NCBI GenBank assembly: GCA_031289935.1 | Contig: JAITON010000007.1 | Span: 1 to 7,048 of the forward strand | Direction of reading: 5' to 3' | Origin: Treponema sp. | Lineage (GTDB): Bacteria; Spirochaetota; Spirochaetia; Treponematales; Breznakiellaceae | DNA: 7,048 nucleotides | Shown: piece after piece, positions 1 to 4,597 of the stretch | How the letters are laid out: every line of letters begins with the position of its first letter | How positions within the stretch are numbered: the first letter of the stretch is position 1 | The notes under the pieces: model-generated | Databases searched by the model: none | What the model was told of the DNA's origin: nothing | Seen by the model: only the letters and a program-made list of their open reading frames with translations | Translations under genes and position numbers: made by a program

Positions 1-2670
1 CTGTCCAACCACGAAGTCAGCCAGGGCGGCTACCAGGACGTTCACGACCCGGCCATCACCGTGCGGTTCAAAGTGAAGCCGGACTTACGCAGCAAGTCCA
101 ACGCAATGCCCCCCGATACTTATTTGCTGGCATGGACCACTACCCCCTGGACCCTGCCTTCGAACCTGGCCCTCACCGTGGGGCCGGACATTGACTACGT
201 GCTTATCAAAGACGGCGGGGAGCATTACATCCTGGCGGCGGCGAGGCTTCCGGCCTACTATAAGGACGTAGGCGAGTACCAAATCGTCCGAACCTTTAAG
301 GGCGCCGGCCTGGCGGGTCTTGAATACGAGCCCCTGTTCCCCTACTTTGCGGAGGCCGCTGCGCAGAACGCCTTCCGGGTCTACACCGGGGACTTCGTCT
401 CCACCGAGGACGGCACGGGGATCGTCCACACGGCCCCCGGCTTCGGCGAGGACGATCAGCGGGTGCTCAGGGGTACCGGGGTGCCGACCATCTGCCCCGT
501 GGACGCGGAGTGTAAATTCACCGCCGAAGTGAGCGACTACCAGGGCCGCTTCGTCAAGGACTGCGACAAGGACATCATGGACCGGCTCAAGGCCGAGGGT
601 AAACTGGTGAAGCGGGAACAGATACTCCACGCCTATCCCCATTGCTGGCGTTGCGGCAGCCCCCTCATCTACCGGGCCGTGGGCTCCTGGTTTGTCAATG
701 TGGAGAAGATCAAGGCCGATATGCTGGCCGCTAACGGGCAGATTACCTGGGTGCCGGAGCATATCAAGACGGGCCGCTTCGGCAAGTGGCTGGAGGGGGC
801 GCGGGACTGGGCGATCAGCCGCAACCGCTACTGGGGGAACCCCCTGCCCATCTGGAAATGCCCGGACTGCGGCAAGACCATCTGTATAGGGAGCCGGGCG
901 GAGCTCGGGGAGCTCTCCGGGGTTTATCCCGGGGACCTGCACAAGCATTTTGTCGATGCTATTACCATCCCGTGTTCGGCGGCGCCGGGCGGTTCCTCTG
1001 CCTGCGGGGGAACTATGCGACGGATACCCGAAGTCCTGGACTGCTGGTTCGAGTCCGGGGCCATGCCCTATGGTCAGAACCATTACCCCTTTGAAAACAA
1101 GAGCTTCTTCGACAGCCACTTCCCGGCGGACTTCATCAACGAAAGCCTGGACCAGACCAGGGGCTGGTTTTACACCCTCACCGTGCTGGCGGCGGCGCTG
1201 TTCAAGAAGCCGGCCTTTAAGAACTGTATCGTCAGCGGCCTGGTACTGGCCTCCGACGGCAAGAAGATGAGCAAGAGCCTCCAGAATTACACCGATCCGG
1301 TGGAAGTGTTGAATACCTACGGCGCCGATGCGGTCAGGCTCTACCTGGTTCACTCGGCGCTGATCAAGGCCGAAGACCTCTGCTATAACGATGAAGGGGT
1401 GCGGGAGGTGCTCAAGAGCATCATCATCCCCCTATGGAACGCCTACAGCTTCTATGTAACCTACGCCAACATTGACGGGGCTGCCCCCCGGAGCGCGCCG
1501 GCGGACCCGGCCAATCCTCTGGATAAGTGGATCCTCTCGGCGGCGGAAAGCCTGGTAGAAAAGGTGGGGGCCGCCCTGGATACCTACGACCTGTCCAGGG
1601 CCGTGGACCCCATTCTGGAGTTTATCGACAACCTCAATAACTGGTACATCCGCCGTTCCCGCCGCCGGTTTTGGCGGAGCGCCGGAACCGAAGGTTCTTC
1701 CGATACAGACAAGACCGAGGCCTACGCCACCCTCTACGACGCCCTCAAGACCCTCATTACGGTGGCGGCCCCCTTTATGCCCTTTACCACCGAGGCCATC
1801 TGGCAGAACCTCCGCCTGGCTGATGAACCCGAGTCGGTGCATCTGGCGGATTTCCCGGTCTCCCGGCCCGGACGGTGGGATCCGGACCTGGAATTCAAGA
1901 TGGCTGTGGTACAGCACGCAGTTTCCATGGGCCGGGCCCTGCGCTCCCAGTACAACATCAAGGTCCGCCAGCCCCTGCGCACCGTGGAACTGGTAACCCG
2001 GAACCCCGGCGAAAAGAAGGTGCTCCTGGAAATGGCCGAGATCATCCGGGAGGAGCTCAACGTCAAGACCGTGAACATTAGAGACAACGAGGAGGATCTG
2101 GTGGAGTACCAGTCCAAGGCCAATTTCCGGGTCCTGGGCAGGGAACTCGGCAAAGATATGAAGGCCGCCGCCGCCCGGATCGAATCCCTAAGCCAGGCGG
2201 AAATCCAGGGTATCCTCGAAGGGGCGGTCCTTTCCATCGAAATCCCCGTGGAAGGAGAAGACGCCAGGGGCGAAAAGGCCGCCGGGAGCCGTTCCCTGGA
2301 CATCACCCTGGAGAAGCTCGACATCCGGCGCATCGAAAAGGCCAACCTCCGGGTCCTGAACGAAGGGACCCTTACCGTGGGCCTTGACACCGAGGTTACC
2401 GGGGAGCTTGCCCGTGAAGGGGATGTCCGGGACCTGGTCCGGGGGGTGCAGAACCTGCGCAAGGATTCGGGGCTGGCCGTTACGGACCGTATCAGGCTGA
2501 GCTTGTACGGGCCGGCCCGCCTCAAAACCGCCTGGGAAGCCTTCGCCGCCTATGTGGCCGCCGAGACCCTGGCCCTGCAGGTGGAATGGGCCGAAGTTCC
2601 CGGTATGACGGCCATCGAAGCCGGGGATGAGGCCTGGCAGGCGGCCATATCCGTGGGGAGTGCGCCATGA
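1..2670 (+). CDS. ileS: Isoleucyl-tRNA synthetase, type 2 (eukaryote-like), 5'-truncated by window edge
   Basis: Cytoplasmic class I enzyme that charges tRNA-Ile with isoleucine and edits misactivated valine. The frame is open from base 1 (LSNHEVSQGGY, typical IleRS sequence), so the GTG at 61 is an internal codon; 889 residues are present. Numbering from base 1: CP1 editing-domain motifs WTTTPWT (45-51) and GTGIVHTAPGFGEDD (138-152); Cys pairs HCWRC (C215, C218) and KCPDC (C287, C290), probably zinc-binding; the ATP-binding KMSKS loop at 422-426 (bases 1264-1278); and the anticodon-domain segment NNWYIRRSRRRFW from 546. The HIGH motif lies upstream of the window. No C-terminal CxxC...CxxC zinc finger of bacterial type 1 IleRS is seen; the C-terminus is instead of the long eukaryote-like kind (ELNVKTV...YQSKANFRVLGRELGKDM). 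Type 2 enzymes are full length at roughly 1,050 residues and generally mupirocin-insensitive. The stop overlaps the next gene's start (ATGA). Confidence 0.97.
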   Translation: MSNHEVSQGGYQDVHDPAITVRFKVKPDLRSKSNAMPPDTYLLAWTTTPWTLPSNLALTVGPDIDYVLIKDGGEHYILAAARLPAYYKDVGEYQIVRTFKGAGLAGLEYEPLFPYFAEAAAQNAFRVYTGDFVSTEDGTGIVHTAPGFGEDDQRVLRGTGVPTICPVDAECKFTAEVSDYQGRFVKDCDKDIMDRLKAEGKLVKREQILHAYPHCWRCGSPLIYRAVGSWFVNVEKIKADMLAANGQITWVPEHIKTGRFGKWLEGARDWAISRNRYWGNPLPIWKCPDCGKTICIGSRAELGELSGVYPGDLHKHFVDAITIPCSAAPGGSSACGGTMRRIPEVLDCWFESGAMPYGQNHYPFENKSFFDSHFPADFINESLDQTRGWFYTLTVLAAALFKKPAFKNCIVSGLVLASDGKKMSKSLQNYTDPVEVLNTYGADAVRLYLVHSALIKAEDLCYNDEGVREVLKSIIIPLWNAYSFYVTYANIDGAAPRSAPADPANPLDKWILSAAESLVEKVGAALDTYDLSRAVDPILEFIDNLNNWYIRRSRRRFWRSAGTEGSSDTDKTEAYATLYDALKTLITVAAPFMPFTTEAIWQNLRLADEPESVHLADFPVSRPGRWDPDLEFKMAVVQHAVSMGRALRSQYNIKVRQPLRTVELVTRNPGEKKVLLEMAEIIREELNVKTVNIRDNEEDLVEYQSKANFRVLGRELGKDMKAAAARIESLSQAEIQGILEGAVLSIEIPVEGEDARGEKAAGSRSLDITLEKLDIRRIEKANLRVLNEGTLTVGLDTEVTGELAREGDVRDLVRGVQNLRKDSGLAVTDRIRLSLYGPARLKTAWEAFAAYVAAETLALQVEWAEVPGMTAIEAGDEAWQAAISVGSAP
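2655..2660 (+). promoter_or_regulatory. Shine-Dalgarno site of the lipoprotein gene, inside ileS
   Basis: GGGGAG lies within the last codons of ileS, six bases before the ATG at 2667. Together with the 4-bp ATGA stop/start overlap, it supports that start and suggests translational coupling between the synthetase and the lipoprotein. Confidence 0.7.
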
Positions 2671-3572
2671 ATCGTTTCCGGGCACACGGCCCCCTCCTGC
2701 TCCTCACGGCCCTTGTGCTCGCTTCCTGCGTTTCCGAGCCCAAGATACTCGACCGTTTCGGGAATGTGGACGAGGAGTTTCTCAACCTGGATCCCGGCGG
2801 GAGCCTCTACATCAGCGTGGACGCCCCCGCTCTGAGGCCCGTACTGGACCGTATCCCCCTGGGGGCGCTGAACGAAGGGGACGCCGCGAAGCTGCTGGAC
2901 ATGACCAGTTCCCTCACCGCGGCGGTCTATCCCCGGGAGACGGGCCGGAGCTTCCTTGCCCTGGCTCAGGGCCGCTATCCTGCTTCCCAGGTGAATTTTG
3001 CCTTTGGCTTGAGCGCCGCCTGGAAAAAGCTCCCCTCTCCCGCAGGCTTTAGGTATTGGCGTTCCGAAGAGAGCGCGCTTTCGCTCTACCTCAATGCCCA
3101 CTACGCCCTCGTATCCGACGGGGACCCCTTTCCCCGGACCGGGGGCGTCCTTGCCCCGGAGCAGTACGCGAAGCTCCGTCCCGGCGCCGCCGCCGCAGGC
3201 TGGCTCGAAAACCCCTCCGAGCCCCTGAACCGGCTCTTTGCCCAGGAGCAGATCCCCCTGGAACTTGCGGCGGAGCGGCTCCTGTTCGCGGTCCAGGCCC
3301 GGGGGGAAGACGCCTATACCCTGACCCTGCGCCTGGAAATGCCCTCGGAACGGCAGGTCCGGGCCGTTATGGCGGTCCTCTCCATGGTCCGGCGCTTTGC
3401 GGGCCCGGCGGACTATTCCTCCGGGGAGGGCCTCCAGGGCCTTCTGGGCGTCATCTTTGCCAATCCCCCGGAGGCCGAGGGCGCTACACTGATCATTCAT
3501 TCAGGCGAAATGACGGCGGAGGCTCTCGCTTTACTCTTCGGCCAGTTTGCGCTATATTCAGCCCTATCATAA
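2667..3572 (+). CDS. Predicted lipoprotein downstream of ileS (possible TP0453-like)
   Basis: A 301-residue protein with a lipoprotein signal peptide: basic start (MNRFRAHG), Leu-rich core, and lipobox LASC with the lipidated Cys at 21, so the mature protein should be anchored to a membrane facing the periplasm or outer membrane. No enzyme motif is visible. The mature part is a soluble alpha/beta-looking domain, with repeated short amphipathic helices (for example LAAERLLFAVQARG and RAVMAVLSMVRRF) and a hydrophobic C-terminal helix (TAEALALLFGQFALYSALS). The start is set by the ATGA overlap with ileS and the GGGGAG site six bases upstream. I recall that in Treponema pallidum ileS is followed by TP0453, an outer-membrane-associated lipoprotein of about 290 residues that inserts amphipathic helices into membranes. 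Size, position and signal peptide fit, but no alignment was made, so homology is inference. Gene and lipoprotein status are well supported; function is not. Confidence 0.88.
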   Translation: MNRFRAHGPLLLLTALVLASCVSEPKILDRFGNVDEEFLNLDPGGSLYISVDAPALRPVLDRIPLGALNEGDAAKLLDMTSSLTAAVYPRETGRSFLALAQGRYPASQVNFAFGLSAAWKKLPSPAGFRYWRSEESALSLYLNAHYALVSDGDPFPRTGGVLAPEQYAKLRPGAAAAGWLENPSEPLNRLFAQEQIPLELAAERLLFAVQARGEDAYTLTLRLEMPSERQVRAVMAVLSMVRRFAGPADYSSGEGLQGLLGVIFANPPEAEGATLIIHSGEMTAEALALLFGQFALYSALS

Positions 3573-3573
3573 T
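3546..3573 (+). promoter_or_regulatory. Weak candidate promoter for fmdB
   Basis: TTGCGC (3546-3551), a 16-bp gap, then CATAAT (3568-3573), in the only clearly AT-richer stretch at this gene junction and just before the FmdB gene. The -35 match is poor (3 of 6). It overlaps the end of the lipoprotein gene and could equally be chance, with fmdB simply read through from ileS. Confidence 0.25.
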
Positions 3574-3579
3574 GCGCTT

Positions 3580-3584
3580 AAAGG
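3580..3584 (+). promoter_or_regulatory. Shine-Dalgarno site that decides the fmdB start
   Basis: AAAGG ends six bases before the ATG at 3591 but directly abuts the ATG at 3585. Spacing therefore favours 3591, which also gives the conserved FmdB N-terminus MPTYEYEC rather than MPMPTYEYEC. Confidence 0.7.
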
Positions 3585-3590
3585 ATGCCT

Positions 3591-3947
3591 ATGCCCACCT
3601 ATGAATACGAATGTAAAACCTGCGGCCACCACTTCGAGCTCTTCCAGAAGATGAGCGACGAGCCGGTTAAGACCTGTCCCCGTTGCAGCCGGGAGGTCCG
3701 CCGGCTGATCAACGGCGGCAGCGGCATCATCTTTAAGGGCTCCGGTTTCTATGTGACTGATAAGAAGGGCGGGGCCGTTTCCGGCGCCTCCAGGACGGCC
3801 GCGAAGACCGATGCCCCGGCCCAGGCCGCTTCGGCCCAGGCCCCGGCCGCTTCGGCCCCGGCTCAGGGCGTTGCGGCTCAGGCCCCGGCCAATCCGGCCC
3901 CGGCCCGGCCTCCCGCCAAAGCCAAAGATGGTGAGGGCTCAGCCTAA
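3591..3947 (+). CDS. FmdB-family zinc-ribbon protein with Ala/Pro/Gln-rich tail
   Basis: A 118-residue protein starting MPTYEYEC, the hallmark of the FmdB putative regulatory family. One zinc ribbon is formed by C8-x2-C11 (ECKTC) and C29-x2-C32 (CPRC), followed by the family's GSGFYVTD segment near residues 48-55. Family members are widespread small cytoplasmic proteins; the name comes from a regulator of formamidase/amide genes, but the role is unproven in most bacteria. The conserved domain ends around residue 60. The rest is a low-complexity tail of Ala, Pro, Gln and Ser (PAQAASAQAP and similar), encoded by repeated GCCCCGGCC/GCTTCGGCC blocks and presumably disordered. The start at 3591 is preferred over 3585 (see the Shine-Dalgarno entry). 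It lies 18 bases after the lipoprotein stop, probably in the ileS operon. The last codons (DGEGSA, stop) form the first copy of the tandem repeat that continues into the next gene. Confidence 0.92.
   Translation: MPTYEYECKTCGHHFELFQKMSDEPVKTCPRCSREVRRLINGGSGIIFKGSGFYVTDKKGGAVSGASRTAAKTDAPAQAASAQAPAASAPAQGVAAQAPANPAPARPPAKAKDGEGSA
3810..3912 (+). repeat. GC-rich degenerate repeats encoding the FmdB tail
   Basis: Blocks of GCCCCGGCC, GCTTCGGCC and GCTCAG recur in frame and encode the APA/AQA/AS pattern of the FmdB tail. The copies are irregular rather than a clean array, consistent with slippage-driven growth of a linker-like tail. Confidence 0.6.
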
Positions 3948-4008
3948 GATGGCGAAGGCTCAGCCTAATGGCGAGGGCTCAGCCTAAAATGGCGAAGGCT
4001 CAGCCCAG
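3927..4008 (+). repeat. Four tandem 19-21-bp units bridging the fmdB stop and the next gene's start
   Basis: Units at 3927-3947, 3948-3968, 3969-3987 and 3988-4008. Unit 2 reads GATGGCGAAGGCTCAGCCTA plus a final A; unit 3 lacks the first two bases. Each holds GGCTCAGCC, a small GGCT/AGCC inverted repeat. The first three end in TAA, of which the first is the fmdB stop; the fourth has CCCAG instead. Each has a GAAGG or GAGGG purine run. Copies 3 and 4 also form the first codons of the downstream gene, giving MARAQPK and then MAKAQPR. Confidence 0.85.
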
Positions 4009-4279
4009 GTTCTTCTGTGAAAACTGCGGCGCCCAGGTACCCCTCGAAGCAAAGCGCTGCCCCCAATGCGGCCGGTCTTTTTCCTCGGTACGCTGCCCTG
4101 CCTGCGGTTTTACCGGCGAGGAGTCGCGCTTCTCCCGGGGCTGTCCCTCCTGCGGCTATAGCCCGGACCGTTCCAGCCGCCCCGGGGAAAGGCCGCCCCT
4201 GCCCTGGTGGGGCTACCTCCTGGCCCTGGCGGCCTGTACCGCGGTCCTTTCCCTGCTCCTTATCCGGGTTCTCCGCTAA
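3968..4279 (+). CDS. Small double zinc-ribbon protein with C-terminal membrane helix
   Basis: A 103-residue protein with four CxxC pairs forming two zinc ribbons: C17/C20 with C31/C34 (FFCENCG...RCPQCG) and C43/C46 with C59/C62 (RCPACG...GCPSCG). After a short Pro/Arg linker, residues 80-99 (WWGYLLALAACTAVLSLLLI) are one membrane helix at the C-terminus, so the ribbons probably face the cytoplasm with the protein tail-anchored. This resembles generic zinc-ribbon membrane proteins of unknown function; no enzyme or DNA-binding role can be assigned. Two starts are plausible: ATG 3968 with GAAGG nine bases upstream, or ATG 3989 (96 residues) with GAGGG eleven bases upstream. Both lie in the tandem repeat, and the conserved part begins only at RFFCENCG, so the first 7-14 residues may be repeat-derived. 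The gene starts 20 bases after the fmdB stop and is likely the last of the operon. Confidence 0.8.
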   Translation: MARAQPKMAKAQPRFFCENCGAQVPLEAKRCPQCGRSFSSVRCPACGFTGEESRFSRGCPSCGYSPDRSSRPGERPPLPWWGYLLALAACTAVLSLLLIRVLR

Positions 4280-4576
4280 GCAGCGTGCGCGACAGCGGGC
4301 GCGGATCAACCTGACAACGCCATAATATCAGCCACCCTGAAAGCCGGGTTTCAGCCGCTCTGAAAGCCGGGTTTCAGCCGCTCTGAAAGCCGGGTTTCAG
4401 CCGCTCTGAAAGCCGGGTTTCAGCCACCCTGAAGGCCGGGTTCCAGCCACCCTGAAGGCCTGATATCAGCCACCCTGAAGGCCTGATATCAGCCACCCTG
4501 AAGGCCTGATATCAGCCACCCTGAAAGCCTGATACTCTGCACTAGCGTATCCTGATACGCTACCCGGGGCTTCGCC
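4280..4576. other. Gene-free region between convergent genes, filled by repeats
   Basis: No coding potential is visible. The first 49 bases (4280-4328) show nothing recognisable. The rest is the 23-bp array (4329-4535), a short spacer (4536-4542), and the first arm and most of the loop of a large inverted repeat. Because 23 is not a multiple of three and each unit has a TGA, no frame stays open across the array on this strand; the reverse strand meets a TGA at each unit junction. No hairpin followed by a T run was found. Confidence 0.85.
4329..4535. repeat. Nine tandem copies of a 23-bp unit, two subtypes
   Basis: Units start with CAGCC at 4329, 4352, 4375, 4398, 4421, 4444, 4467, 4490 and 4513, each exactly 23 bp with no gaps. 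Units 2-4 are identical (subtype A: CAGCCGCT then CTGAAAGCCGGGTTT); units 6-8 are identical (subtype B: CAGCCACC then CTGAAGGCCTGATAT). Units 1, 5 and 9 mix features. In subtype A each unit forms an inverted repeat CTGAAA-6 nt-TTTCAG with the next unit's CAG. In subtype B the junctions form the perfect palindrome CTGATATCAG, and AGGCCT is a second palindrome. There are no spacers, so this is not CRISPR. Confidence 0.95.
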
Positions 4577-4597
4577 CTAGCGTATCAGGATACGCTG
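4543..4597. repeat. Large inverted repeat made of two self-palindromic 20-bp arms, between convergent genes
   Basis: Left arm 4543-4562 is TAGCGTATCCTGATACGCTA, itself a 9-bp perfect inverted repeat (TAGCGTATC / GATACGCTA) around CT. Right arm 4578-4597 is its reverse complement with one change (final G for A). The 15-base centre contains GGGC-TTC-GCCC, a further 4-bp stem. The right arm encodes the last codons (QRILIR) and stop of the minus-strand radical SAM gene. It could serve as a bidirectional 3'-end structure, but there is no T run of a classical intrinsic terminator. It looks like a REP-type palindromic element; function is inference. Confidence 0.9.

Noticed and set aside
61..63. GTG as the start codon of ileS
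   Set aside because: The frame is open from base 1 and the upstream residues (LSNHEVSQGGYQDVHDPAIT) are conserved IleRS sequence, so the gene begins outside the window.
85..1353. Long open frame (422 codons) on the minus strand, antisense to ileS
   Set aside because: It is a shadow of the high-GC coding frame. The translation has no recognisable domain, while the plus-strand frame has full IleRS motifs.
2550..3500. 316-codon minus-strand frame over the lipoprotein gene
   Set aside because: Gly/Pro/Arg-rich translation without domains, no start signal, and opposite a gene with a clear lipobox and Shine-Dalgarno site.
4329..4535. CRISPR array
   Set aside because: Units are directly adjacent with no unique spacers, and there is no cas gene nearby.
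4543..4597. Classical intrinsic terminator
   Set aside because: The hairpin is strong, but there is no T run on either side; at most it is a 3'-end structure, so it is listed as an inverted repeat.
4543..4597. Terminal inverted repeats of an insertion sequence or miniature transposon
   Set aside because: No transposase, no clear target-site duplication, and only 15 bases lie between the arms.
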